NCBI GenBank assembly: GCA_002345215.1
Contig: DDVH01000006.1
Coordinates: 41,972-65,267 of the forward strand
DNA from: Anaerolineales bacterium UBA2317
GTDB taxonomy: Bacteria > Chloroflexota > Anaerolineae > Anaerolineales > Villigracilaceae
DNA length: 23,296 nt
Direction: 5' to 3'
Part shown: in pieces, positions 1 to 7,006 of the stretch
Position numbering within the stretch: the stretch's first letter is position 1
Layout of the letters: every line of letters begins with the position of its first letter
Notes under the pieces: generated by a model
The model's input: only the letters and a program-made list of their open reading frames with translations
Database searches by the model: none
Told to the model about the DNA's origin: nothing
Position numbers and translations under genes: made by a program

Positions 1-12
1 CTCTTCCGATCT
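1..12. other. Illumina adapter remnant
   Basis: The first 12 bases, CTCTTCCGATCT, equal the 3' end of the standard Illumina TruSeq adapter. They sit exactly at the window edge and are followed directly by a fold-back repeat. They are sequencing residue rather than genome sequence. Confidence 0.85.
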
Positions 13-73
13 TGTTGCACATCTAAAAATGTTGCCGCTGGGGAAACTGAATTATTTTTAGATGTGCAACAAG
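11..73. repeat. 20-bp perfect inverted repeat, probable fold-back artefact
   Basis: Bases 11-30 are the exact reverse complement of bases 54-73, with a 23-base loop. The right arm encodes conserved J-domain helix residues, so it is genuine. The left arm directly follows an adapter end. This is what a chimeric fold-back read at a contig end produces. A natural 20-bp hairpin inside a J-domain coding region is the less likely alternative. Trustworthy sequence therefore starts at about base 31. Confidence 0.7.
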
Positions 74-1404
74 CCTATGAGACTCTCGCCAACCCAACAC
101 GTCGCAAACAATACGATGCCACACTTCCACCACAAGAAGAAGCAAATAAATTAGTCCGCCACGAAATTTATTTCAGCCGACCAAATTTAGTGCGTATGAG
201 CGAAGACCAATTATTGTATGCTTTGCTTGAAATCGCCCCACGTGAAGAAAAACAAGAAAGCCTGCCTACACCACCATTAAACATCTGCCTTGTGCTAGAC
301 CGTTCTACATCTATGCAGGGCGAAAAAATGGATATCCTCAAAGCCACATCTATTCAGCTATTGAGAAGCCTACGCCCGCAAGATGTGCTGAGCATCGTTT
401 CATTTAGTGACCGGGCAGAGGTGGTAGTCCCTGCATCAATTAGCCTAGATAAAAAGAAACAAGAGGGGCGTATTCAAATGATGCACGCCTCCGGCGCAAC
501 CGAAATCTATCACGGGCTTGAAGCGGGATTAAATGAACTGCGTCGCACGCACGACCCGTCTCGTGTCAATCATCTCATCTTGTTAACTGATGGCAATACT
601 TATGGCGATGAACAAGCCTGCTTAGAACTTGCCGAACAAGCCGCCGCGCAAAATATAGGCATCACCGGCATGGGGCTTGGGCATGAATGGAATGATATCT
701 TTCTGGATGCACTTGCCAGTAAAACAGGTGGTTCATCTGCTTATATTTCAAATCCCAAAGATATTGAAAAACTGCTAGTTGATAAATTCAAAGCACTCGC
801 CAGCACCTTTGCAGACGAAGTTTTGCTAGAATACAAACCCGTTGAAAACATTCGCGTCAATTACGCCTTCCGCCTTCAACCCGAAGGTGGTGCTATCGAA
901 ATTGAAAACCCTATGCGCCTCGGTCCTATTCTACGAGACGCCCCTTTGCATGTATTATTAGAATTTGTAATTAGCCCAACTGCATTTAACGAAAACGACA
1001 TCATCACTGTTTTGAATGGAACATTGAAGACCTCCATTACGTCTAACCCGATGCCTGCGCCACCCATCCGCCTCCACCTAACGCGCGACCTGCATCCACA
1101 ACCCTCATCAGACCCTCCGCCTACACGGATTTTAAAGGCTCTTTCAAAACTTACTTTATACCGCATGCAAGAACGTGCCCAAGCCGCAGTAGATGCTGGT
1201 CAAATTGACTCAGCTGTTCGACATCTACAAAATTTAGCAACTCACTTGTTATCTCAAGGTGAGCATGGGCTTGCAAAGACTGCTTTATTTGAAGCAGATA
1301 CATTAGAACGTATGCACTCTTGGAGTGCTAGTGGTAGTAAAGACATTAAATATCAAACACGCGCACTTTTACTAGGTAGCGGCAAGAAGGAGAAAGCGAA
1401 ATGA
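31..1404 (+). CDS. J-domain / von Willebrand factor A protein (5'-truncated)
   Basis: The open frame runs in from the window edge, so the true start is missing. A GTG at 64 lies inside the J domain and is not a credible start. The first residues (QQAYETLANPTRRKQYD) are the last helices of a DnaJ J domain, which would recruit Hsp70. A VWA domain follows, with a metal-binding MIDAS motif DRSTS (D79 counted from the GTG at 64), a conserved Thr in GATEIYHG and an Asp in LLTDGN. The C-terminal part is helical and charged. No signal peptide is visible in what remains, so a cytoplasmic adaptor is likely. The stop overlaps the next start (ATGA), so the two genes are translationally coupled. J plus VWA is a rare fusion; FHA and response-regulator neighbours suggest a signalling scaffold, which is inference. 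Confidence 0.8.
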   Translation, partial: VAAGETELFLDVQQAYETLANPTRRKQYDATLPPQEEANKLVRHEIYFSRPNLVRMSEDQLLYALLEIAPREEKQESLPTPPLNICLVLDRSTSMQGEKMDILKATSIQLLRSLRPQDVLSIVSFSDRAEVVVPASISLDKKKQEGRIQMMHASGATEIYHGLEAGLNELRRTHDPSRVNHLILLTDGNTYGDEQACLELAEQAAAQNIGITGMGLGHEWNDIFLDALASKTGGSSAYISNPKDIEKLLVDKFKALASTFADEVLLEYKPVENIRVNYAFRLQPEGGAIEIENPMRLGPILRDAPLHVLLEFVISPTAFNENDIITVLNGTLKTSITSNPMPAPPIRLHLTRDLHPQPSSDPPPTRILKALSKLTLYRMQERAQAAVDAGQIDSAVRHLQNLATHLLSQGEHGLAKTALFEADTLERMHSWSASGSKDIKYQTRALLLGSGKKEKAK

Positions 1405-1910
1405 TTGTTTGTTCAAATTGCAAACATAAAAATATGGCAGGAGCAATGTTTTGTTCTGAGTGTGGTGCACAACTAGTTGGCACCAACGAACTTGTGACGC
1501 AAAACATTTCTACCGATAGCCTTAATAATATTGGCAAAAAACCCACTGGCTCATTGACTGGCTCACTGAGTGGCGCAGATGCATGGGCAAGTTTACATCT
1601 TTTAGATACCGGACAAGTTCTTCCACTTTCCTCACGTAATGAATTTACGATGGGGCGTATTAGTGAAGGTCAACCGATTATGCCGGATATTGATTTATCT
1701 CCTTATCAAGCCTATGCCGCTGGAGTTTCGCGTTTACATGCCGTCATAAAAAGACAAGGCTCGCAAGTCATCTTCATGGACCTTGGCTCTGCCAATGGAA
1801 CGTACGTCAATGGCAAACGTTTATCATCTAACACAGAACATTCCCTCAACCATGGCGACATTGTGGCACTCGGAAAATTAAAAATGCAAGTTTTAGTGAA
1901 CAATTCATAA
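1401..1910 (+). CDS. Zinc-ribbon / FHA domain protein
   Basis: A 169-residue protein. The N-terminus holds a four-cysteine zinc ribbon: CSNC at residues 4-7 and CSEC at 18-21. A Ser/Gly/Leu-rich linker follows at about 40-60. A forkhead-associated domain fills roughly residues 70-165, with the hallmark MGR turn, SRLHA and the GSANGTYVNG stretch. FHA domains bind phosphothreonine peptides, so a Ser/Thr kinase substrate is the expected partner, but no such kinase lies in the window. No signal peptide or membrane segment is seen. The ATG overlaps the stop of the VWA gene by four bases. Domain identity is firm; the partner is unknown. Confidence 0.88.
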   Translation: MIVCSNCKHKNMAGAMFCSECGAQLVGTNELVTQNISTDSLNNIGKKPTGSLTGSLSGADAWASLHLLDTGQVLPLSSRNEFTMGRISEGQPIMPDIDLSPYQAYAAGVSRLHAVIKRQGSQVIFMDLGSANGTYVNGKRLSSNTEHSLNHGDIVALGKLKMQVLVNNS

Positions 1911-1924
1911 GGAAGCGAGTTGAC

Positions 1925-2167
1925 ATGGCATACTCAATTATTTTGCACATCCCCGGCGAGCAATCCATCGCTGGCGAAGTAGAAGAACTCCCAAAAGCAA
2001 CCGATAGCATTATTGTTGTGATTAATCCACGCACAAAAGATGGAAAAGATTTACACTACATAGATAATAGTGCTGTGAAAGTGATTTGGCCCCTCGCCAA
2101 AGTGAGTTTCATCGAAATACTCGGCGACTCACAAGATGAAAAGATTATTGGTTTCGTGAGAGAATAA
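1925..2167 (+). CDS. Small beta-rich protein of unknown function
   Basis: An 80-residue acidic protein predicted to be mostly beta strand (alternating SIILHI, SIIVVIN, VKVIWP, VSFIEIL). I do not recognise a family. It sits 14 bases after the FHA gene, and its stop (2165-2167) leaves one base before the response-regulator ATG at 2169, so it belongs to this operon. A purine-rich stretch GGAAGCGAG at 1911-1919 is a plausible ribosome binding site. Its pattern (I.G.V near the start, a V.N..TKDGK turn, then K.I.WP) faintly resembles the small gene at 20242-20538, which also sits next to signalling genes. Confidence that it is a real gene comes from tight operon packing. Confidence 0.65.
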   Translation: MAYSIILHIPGEQSIAGEVEELPKATDSIIVVINPRTKDGKDLHYIDNSAVKVIWPLAKVSFIEILGDSQDEKIIGFVRE

Positions 2168-2168
2168 C

Positions 2169-2891
2169 ATGCCCGAAATGGATAGAAGAAGAATTTTAGT
2201 AGTAGATGATGAAGAACGCATGGTGCGTTTCATCCGCATGAACTTGGAACATGATGGCTTTCAAGTCGGTGAAGCATTTAATGGAAAACAAGCCATCCAA
2301 AAAATTCGAGACTTTACACCCGATGTCATCTTGCTTGACGTGATGATGCCCGACATTGACGGCTTTGAAGTGCTAGAAACAATTCGTGACTTTAGCAATG
2401 TGCCTGTGATTATGCTCACAGCCAAAGGCGAAGAAGATGATAGAGTTCGTGGACTTGAAGGTGGCGCAGATGATTACATCACCAAGCCATTTAGTCCGCG
2501 AGAATTGGTGAGCCGAATCAAAGCCGTGTTAAGAAGAACAGAAGGCGCGACTGGTTCGACACATGGAATTTTAGAAATTGACAAACGCCTGAAAATAGAT
2601 TTTGACCGCCGCGAAATTTGGCTCGAAGGCAAACTTGTAAAACTCCGCCCGACAGAATATCGCTTGTTATATCATCTTGTACAAAATGCAGGCTGGGTTG
2701 TGTCACACGATCAATTGCTCCAAAAAGTTTGGGGCTATGAATACCGTGACGAGCCTCATTACGTTCGTCTCTACATTAACTATCTGCGTGAGAAATTAGA
2801 AAAAGACCCTGCCAACCCAGTTTATATTTTGACAGAACGTGGCGTGGGCTATCGCTTTGTAGATTTCAAACGAAGCAAAGAAAAAGAATAA
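2169..2891 (+). CDS. OmpR/PhoB-family response regulator
   Basis: A 240-residue transcription regulator. The receiver domain covers about residues 7-122, with the acidic pair D13/D14, phosphoacceptor D57 (ILLDVMMPD), T84 and K106 (TKPF). A winged-helix DNA-binding domain fills about 135-232, ending in the typical RGVGYRF wing. All catalytic positions are present, so it should be phosphorylated by a histidine kinase. None is encoded in the operon, making it an orphan here. It starts one base after the previous stop; a second ATG at codon 4 is possible. It is clearly paralogous to the regulator at 18347-19045, sharing an FSNVP...LTA.GEE.DRVRGL segment. A terminator follows. Confidence 0.93.
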   Translation: MPEMDRRRILVVDDEERMVRFIRMNLEHDGFQVGEAFNGKQAIQKIRDFTPDVILLDVMMPDIDGFEVLETIRDFSNVPVIMLTAKGEEDDRVRGLEGGADDYITKPFSPRELVSRIKAVLRRTEGATGSTHGILEIDKRLKIDFDRREIWLEGKLVKLRPTEYRLLYHLVQNAGWVVSHDQLLQKVWGYEYRDEPHYVRLYINYLREKLEKDPANPVYILTERGVGYRFVDFKRSKEKE

Positions 2892-2914
2892 AAAATTTAA
2901 CAAAATTTATACAC

Positions 2915-2946
2915 AACGCTTGCGTTTTTTTAACGCAAGCGTTTTA
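2915..2946 (+). terminator. Rho-independent terminator after the response regulator operon
   Basis: A 12-bp perfect stem (2915-2926 with 2932-2943) centred on CGCTTGCG/CGCAAGCG, with a five-T loop, followed by a short T run. It lies 23 bases after the operon's last stop and before the independent hsp20 gene. Confidence 0.85.
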
Positions 2947-2993
2947 AATTAAGCATGTAAGTTGAAACCAACCAATATCAAAAGGAGGCACCT

Positions 2994-3437
2994 ATGTCTA
3001 GTATTATTCGTTGGGAACCCGCTCGTGAAATGATGACCCTGCGTGAGGCGATGGACCGTCTCTTTGATGACGCATTTACTCGTCCGCTCAGCCTCAACAA
3101 TGGCAACTGGTCTGTCCCCGCTGTGGATATGTACCAAACTGATAATGAAGTGGTTGTCAAAGCCGCATTGCCGGGCATCAAGGCTGATGAAGTTCAAATC
3201 AATGTCACTGGCGAAGTCCTCACCCTGAAAGGTGAAACCAAACACGAAGAAGAAAAGAAAGAAAAAGCTTACCATCTTCGTGAACAACGCTGGGGTTCGT
3301 TTGAACGCTCAATCGTCCTGCCGACCGAAGTTGTAGCAGACAAAGCCAAAGCCGATTTTGAAAACGGCGTGCTGACCATCACACTTCCCAAAGCGGAAGA
3401 GGTCAAACCCAAAACCATCAGCATCAAAACCAAATAA
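2994..3437 (+). CDS. hsp20: Hsp20 / alpha-crystallin small heat shock protein
   Basis: A 147-residue ATP-independent holdase that keeps unfolding proteins soluble. The alpha-crystallin domain covers about residues 40-135 (VPAVDMYQTDNEVVVKAALP, GEVLTLKGE, FENGVLTITLPK). The C-terminal I-x-I motif used for oligomerisation is I142-S-I144. The N-terminal arm (WEPAREMMTLREAMDRLFDD) is typical of the family. A perfect AGGAGG at 2983-2988 sits five bases before the ATG, predicting strong translation. The gene stands alone between two hairpin terminators. No CIRCE element or clear heat-shock promoter was seen upstream. Confidence 0.96.
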   Translation: MSSIIRWEPAREMMTLREAMDRLFDDAFTRPLSLNNGNWSVPAVDMYQTDNEVVVKAALPGIKADEVQINVTGEVLTLKGETKHEEEKKEKAYHLREQRWGSFERSIVLPTEVVADKAKADFENGVLTITLPKAEEVKPKTISIKTK

Positions 3438-3448
3438 ATAACATAACT

Positions 3449-3480
3449 AAAAAGGAGTCGAGTTAACTCGACTCCTTTTT
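3449..3480. terminator. Perfect palindromic terminator after hsp20
   Basis: A 32-base perfect palindrome: two 16-base arms meeting at GTTAAC (3462-3467), with an A run on the left and a T run on the right. It begins 11 bases after the hsp20 stop. Its symmetry means it could terminate transcription from both directions, though both flanking genes read rightward. Confidence 0.88.
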
Positions 3481-3518
3481 GTTTAATGAGTATGATTGCG
3501 GATTAGGAAACATAATCT

Positions 3519-4772
3519 ATGACCTCAACCTTTTCTTCCCTCCGCATCAACTCTGACCGTATGCTTGATTCGTTTACCCAAGTCTCTGTCTTCGGTTCGA
3601 CTCCTGAAGGCGGAGTGAATCGCCCAAGTTTTAGTGAAGCACATCTGCAAGCCAGAAAATGGTTTCGTGAACAAATCGAATCAGCAGGTTTTGAATTTCG
3701 CACCGATGGCGCAGGGAATCATTCAGCCGTCATTGCGAGCCACGAATTGGCGAAGCAATCTCCTACTTTAATTATTGGCTCACATCTTGACTCTGTTCCC
3801 AACGGCGGAAAATATGATGGGGGATTAGGTGTCGTCGCCGCGTTTGAAGTGTTGAAAATAATTCAGGAAAACAGAATCAAGTTGAAGGTCAATGTAGAAG
3901 CGATGGATTTTACAGATGAAGAAGGAACATTAGTCGGGTTGTTAGGCGGTGCCGCAATATCAGGTCATCTTCATCAAAAAGATTTAGATAACCCACGTGG
4001 CGGAAGAGAAAATTTAGTTGAAGGTATGAAGCGCGCAGGCTTATCTGATGAAAGTATGTTGAGTGCAAAACGCGACCCAAAAACTTTGGCGGGATATTTA
4101 GAATTGCATATCGAACAAGGCAAGCGTTTGGAAAAATCGAAAATCAATATTGGAATTGTTTCAGCAATTGTCGGAATTGCATCATATCGTTTGTCTTTTC
4201 TTGGCAAAGCAAATCATGCTGGCACAACAACAATGGAAGATAGACTCGATGCTTCGTTAGGCGCGAGTTCATTTACATTGAAAGCCCGCGAATTGGTGAT
4301 GGGCAGATATAAAAATTCTGTCGTCAATGTTGGCAAAATGGAATTTGCACCAGGCGCATTTAACATCGTGCCTGCACAAGTGGATTTATCTTTAGAATTT
4401 CGTTCAGCAACTCAAGATGAGTTTGATAAACTAGAAATTGCTTTAATTGAATTAGCAAAAAATGAAGCAAAAAATTTTGGTTTGGAATTAAAAATAGAAT
4501 TTCTTGGCAAACATTCTCCCAGCCCAATGAGTGACAAAGCCCAAACCGCATTTGCTAGTGCTTGTGATGAATTGGGATTAACAAACACATCCTTAACTTC
4601 AGGTGCTGGGCATGATGCCCAATCACTTGCGGATTTATGCCCAGTAGGAATGATTTTTGTTCCATCTGTGGATGGGATTAGTCATTCACCAAAGGAATTT
4701 ACGGAGTGGGAAGATTGTGTGAATGGAGCAAATGTTTTGTTGCATGCAGTTTTGAAATTAGGAATTGATTAG
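3519..4772 (+). CDS. M20-family N-carbamoyl amino acid hydrolase / allantoate amidohydrolase
   Basis: A 417-residue metal-dependent hydrolase that releases carbamoyl or ureido groups from amino-acid-like substrates in purine or pyrimidine breakdown. Family motifs appear in order: GSHLDSVPNGGKYDGGLG (ligands H89 and D100), DFTDEEGT (E134/E135), LELHIEQG (H197), ANHAGTT in the dimerisation lid, and SGAGHDAQ (H365). Length is normal for the allantoate amidohydrolase / L-carbamoylase / beta-ureidopropionase group. Which substrate is used cannot be told from sequence. AGGAAA at 3505-3510 supports the chosen ATG. It is followed by a repeat element and then adenosine deaminase, so a shared purine-salvage theme is possible but not shown. 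Confidence 0.88.
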   Translation: MTSTFSSLRINSDRMLDSFTQVSVFGSTPEGGVNRPSFSEAHLQARKWFREQIESAGFEFRTDGAGNHSAVIASHELAKQSPTLIIGSHLDSVPNGGKYDGGLGVVAAFEVLKIIQENRIKLKVNVEAMDFTDEEGTLVGLLGGAAISGHLHQKDLDNPRGGRENLVEGMKRAGLSDESMLSAKRDPKTLAGYLELHIEQGKRLEKSKINIGIVSAIVGIASYRLSFLGKANHAGTTTMEDRLDASLGASSFTLKARELVMGRYKNSVVNVGKMEFAPGAFNIVPAQVDLSLEFRSATQDEFDKLEIALIELAKNEAKNFGLELKIEFLGKHSPSPMSDKAQTAFASACDELGLTNTSLTSGAGHDAQSLADLCPVGMIFVPSVDGISHSPKEFTEWEDCVNGANVLLHAVLKLGID

Positions 4773-4780
4773 GAAAGAAC

Positions 4781-4857
4781 TTTGCCACAGAGGGCACAGA
4801 GCTCTCTGAGAAAAAAAATAAAAAACCTCTGTGCTCTCTGTGTGCTCTGTGGCTAAA
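4781..4857. repeat. CACAGAG hairpin repeat, copy 1
   Basis: An imperfect palindrome whose outer arms GCCACAGAG (4784-4792) and CTCTGTGGC (4845-4853) are exact complements. Internal CACAGAG/CTCTGTG units repeat, and an A-rich loop sits at about 4811-4825. It fills the gap between the carbamoylase stop and the adenosine deaminase start. Two relatives are at 5879 and 6930. Confidence 0.85.
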
Positions 4858-4869
4858 TTGGAGAATTAC

Positions 4870-5883
4870 ATGAAAAACTTTGACCCAAAATATAACGACA
4901 TTTCCAAAACCGAAATTCACTGTCACCTTGAAGGTGCGATTCGTACACAGACAATTATTGATATTGCCAAAGAAAATAATATCCAATTGCCTGCTTACGA
5001 AGTTGCTGAATTAGATAAACACGTCAAAGTATTAGACCAAATGAAAGATTTACAAGCCGTATTAGATGCGTTTGATATTTTTCAAAGAAGCATTACGTCG
5101 CCGCAAGTATTGGAAAGAATCGCTTGGGAATTGTTTGAAGATTGTGCCAAGCAAAATATTAAATTATTTGAAGTCCGTTTTTCACCCGATTGGGCATTTC
5201 ATGGACATAAATTGGATTGGGATGCTTGTTTAGATGGTTTGCTTCGAGCCATTGATAAAGCTGAAAAAGAATTTGACATGGCAATTGGAATCATTGCCAT
5301 TACATCCAGAAGCATGGGTGCGGAATCCTGCATCAAAACTATAGATTGGGCGATTAAGCATCAAAAACATATTCAGGCTGTAGATTTAGCCGATGGCGAA
5401 AAAATTTTCCCTGCCACAGATTTTATTAAACCGATTCTCAAAGCCAAAGATGCAGGCTTGAAAGTGACCATCCATTCAGGTGAAGATACCCCTGCTTCTT
5501 ATGTGATAGATACGATTCAAAATTTCAAGCCAGACAGAATCGGGCATGGAATCCATAGCATCGAAGATATGAAGGCTGTGGAAATGCTCATCGAAAAGGG
5601 GATAACGCTTGAGGTGAATCCATGGTCGAATTACTTGACCAATTCTGTATCAAGTATTGAGGCGCATCCACTCAAGAAATTGTTTGACCTCGGAGTTAAA
5701 GTCACAATCAATTCTGATGACCCCGAAGTTTTAGAAACAAATGTCAATAATGAATATCGCATTGCACATGAAGTTCTAGGCATGAGTTTGGAAGAAATCC
5801 ACACTTGCAATCGTTTTGCGTTTGATGCTTCCTTTATTGAGCCTGAGAAAAAACAGAGAATTTGGGAGAAATATTTTGTTTAG
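4870..5883 (+). CDS. add: Adenosine deaminase family protein
   Basis: A 337-residue zinc amidohydrolase expected to deaminate adenosine (or a related purine) to inosine in the cytoplasm. Metal and catalytic motifs appear in order: HCHLEGA (H17, H19), VTIHSGED (H202, E205), GHGIHS (H226) and NSDDPEV (D283, D284). The usual CPTSN loop reads NPWSN here, so the exact substrate (adenosine, adenine or a modified purine) is uncertain. The frame is open up to an ATG at 4831, but that lies inside the hairpin repeat and would add 13 unrelated residues. The ATG at 4870 has GGAG at 4860-4863 and is the better start. The stop codon TAG (5881-5883) is made by the first bases of the next repeat copy. Confidence 0.9.
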   Translation: MKNFDPKYNDISKTEIHCHLEGAIRTQTIIDIAKENNIQLPAYEVAELDKHVKVLDQMKDLQAVLDAFDIFQRSITSPQVLERIAWELFEDCAKQNIKLFEVRFSPDWAFHGHKLDWDACLDGLLRAIDKAEKEFDMAIGIIAITSRSMGAESCIKTIDWAIKHQKHIQAVDLADGEKIFPATDFIKPILKAKDAGLKVTIHSGEDTPASYVIDTIQNFKPDRIGHGIHSIEDMKAVEMLIEKGITLEVNPWSNYLTNSVSSIEAHPLKKLFDLGVKVTINSDDPEVLETNVNNEYRIAHEVLGMSLEEIHTCNRFAFDASFIEPEKKQRIWEKYFV

Positions 5884-5955
5884 CCACAGAGGTCGCAGAG
5901 TTCACAGAGATTCTTAATAAGGTTTTCTCAAAGCTCTCTGTGTTCTCTGTGGCTG
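5879..5955. repeat. CACAGAG hairpin repeat, copy 2
   Basis: GCCACAGAG (5883-5891) and CTCTGTGGC (5945-5953) are exact complements, with partly matching inner arms. The outer spacing of 71 bases is nearly that of copy 1 (70). The left edge TTTAGCC overlaps the adenosine deaminase stop codon. Confidence 0.85.
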
Positions 5956-5976
5956 ATTATGCTTACAAAATTCAAA

Positions 5977-6006
5977 TTGACCGATTGGCAACCCTTAGGG
6001 TAAAAT
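5977..6006 (+). promoter_or_regulatory. Sigma-70-type promoter for rpmH-rnpA-yidD
   Basis: TTGACC at 5977-5982 (five of six to the -35 consensus), an 18-base spacer, and TAAAAT at 6001-6006 (five of six to the -10 consensus). It lies 80 bases upstream of the rpmH start, leaving a 5' untranslated region of about 70 bases. Confidence 0.65.
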
Positions 6007-6086
6007 AATGCGCTACTTAACCCTGAAAACCCATTCCCGTTTGGGGATTGTGTAAAACTGTAAAGCAATAGAAGGAAAATTTTAGA

Positions 6087-6257
6087 ATGACCAAGCGAAC
6101 TTATCAACCAAAAATCCGCCGTCGTGTGCGCGTACATGGCTTTCGCAAACGCATGGCAACCGCCGATGGACGCGCAGTCCTCAAACGTCGTCGCCTTAAG
6201 GGACGACATAAATTAACCGTCCGCTCCAACGAACACGTTAAAAAAGTTCGTTGGTAA
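6087..6257 (+). CDS. rpmH: Ribosomal protein bL34
   Basis: A 56-residue highly basic protein of the large ribosomal subunit. The core is standard: KRTYQPKIRR, VHGFRKRMAT, DGRAVLKRRR and KGRHKLTV. The usual length is 44-46 residues; this copy continues with an 11-residue tail, RSNEHVKKVRW, beyond the normal end. AAGGAAA at 6072-6078 sits eight bases before the ATG. It is the first gene of the rpmH-rnpA-yidD cluster, the order conserved across bacteria, 21 bases before rnpA. Confidence 0.95.
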   Translation: MTKRTYQPKIRRRVRVHGFRKRMATADGRAVLKRRRLKGRHKLTVRSNEHVKKVRW

Positions 6258-6278
6258 ACTTGCAATTAAGAGGCGCGG

Positions 6279-6632
6279 GTGCAGAGACGTTTTCGACTCT
6301 CCCGAGCGGAAGATTTCAAGCGGGTGCGGCAAACAGGCAAGTCCTTTGCTCATCCGCTTGTTGTGTTAGTAATCAAAGCCAACGAATCAAAAGATAATTT
6401 AAGAGTTGGCGTCACCGCAGGCAAAACGACAGGTTCAGCCGTTCATCGTAACCGAGCCAAGCGACTTTTACGCGAAGCCATGCGACCATTACTCCCAAAC
6501 ATCGCCTCAGGCTTTGACCTCATCCTGATTGCCCGACCCAAACTTGTCACTTCCACTTTAACAGAAACCCGCTCCGCGTTAATCAACCTTTTCCAACGCG
6601 CCAACATACTTCTTCCTTTGAATGAATCCTGA
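6279..6632 (+). CDS. rnpA: Ribonuclease P protein component
   Basis: A 117-residue basic protein that assists the RNase P RNA in trimming the 5' leader of pre-tRNAs. The RNR signature is intact (AVHRNRAKRLLREAMR, about residues 53-68), and the N-terminus RRFRLSRAEDFKRVRQTGKSFAHP is typical. The start is GTG, with AAGAGG at 6268-6273 upstream. Its end overlaps the yidD start by 11 bases, so the two are coupled. Length and position directly after rpmH are as expected. Confidence 0.95.
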   Translation: MQRRFRLSRAEDFKRVRQTGKSFAHPLVVLVIKANESKDNLRVGVTAGKTTGSAVHRNRAKRLLREAMRPLLPNIASGFDLILIARPKLVTSTLTETRSALINLFQRANILLPLNES

Positions 6633-6924
6633 AACCGAACAACATTTCCATCTACACGATTATTCAGACGAACCGCGTTTGCGAGATATGCCTCGCACGC
6701 TGATGAATTTGCCACGCATTAGTCTGCTGGCATTGATTCGTTTATATCAAATGGTGATTTCCCCCGGCTTACCTGAAAATACTTGTCGCTTTTACCCATC
6801 TTGTTCACATTATGGATATCAAGCCATTTATAAGCATGGAGCAATCAAAGGTTCATTCATGGCGACGTGGAGAGTATTACGTTGTAATCCATTCAACCCC
6901 GGTGGTTACGACCCTGTGAAATAA
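6622..6924 (+). CDS. yidD: Membrane protein insertion efficiency factor YidD
   Basis: A 100-residue protein helping YidC-dependent membrane insertion at the inner face of the membrane. The core is diagnostic: LIRLYQMVISP, CRFYPSCSHYGYQAI, HG..KGS, RCNPFNPGGYDPV, with three conserved Cys. The family is usually 70-85 residues; the first 25 or so here are an acidic, unrelated extension. An internal ATG at 6688 or 6703 would give a standard length, but neither has a clear ribosome binding site. The 6622 ATG is kept because it overlaps rnpA. Confidence 0.92.
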   Translation: MNPETEQHFHLHDYSDEPRLRDMPRTLMNLPRISLLALIRLYQMVISPGLPENTCRFYPSCSHYGYQAIYKHGAIKGSFMATWRVLRCNPFNPGGYDPVK

Positions 6925-6929
6925 AAATC

Positions 6930-6986
6930 TTTGCCACAGAGTTCTCTAAGAAAAAACTCAAAGGTCTCTGTGCACTCTGTGGCTAC
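6930..6986. repeat. CACAGAG hairpin repeat, copy 3 (short form)
   Basis: GCCACAGAG (6933-6941) pairs exactly with CTCTGTGGC (6975-6983). The outer span is 51 bases, about 20 shorter than the other copies through loss of an inner CACAGAG unit. It begins a few bases after the yidD stop. Confidence 0.85.
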
Positions 6987-7006
6987 TTTGTAGGAGTAAT
7001 ACAATT

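Noticed and set aside
2907..2915. TTATACACA, a perfect match to the DnaA-box consensus
   Set aside because: It is a single box directly beside a terminator, with no cluster of further boxes and no AT-rich unwinding region; chance is the simpler explanation.
5928..6209. Minus-strand open frame of 93 codons over rpmH
   Set aside because: It overlaps the unmistakable rpmH gene and a repeat, and its product has no family features.
4784..6983. CRISPR array suggested by regularly recurring CACAGAG units
   Set aside because: The units are palindromic hairpins about 1.1 kb apart with whole genes between them, not short repeats with unique spacers, and no cas genes are present.
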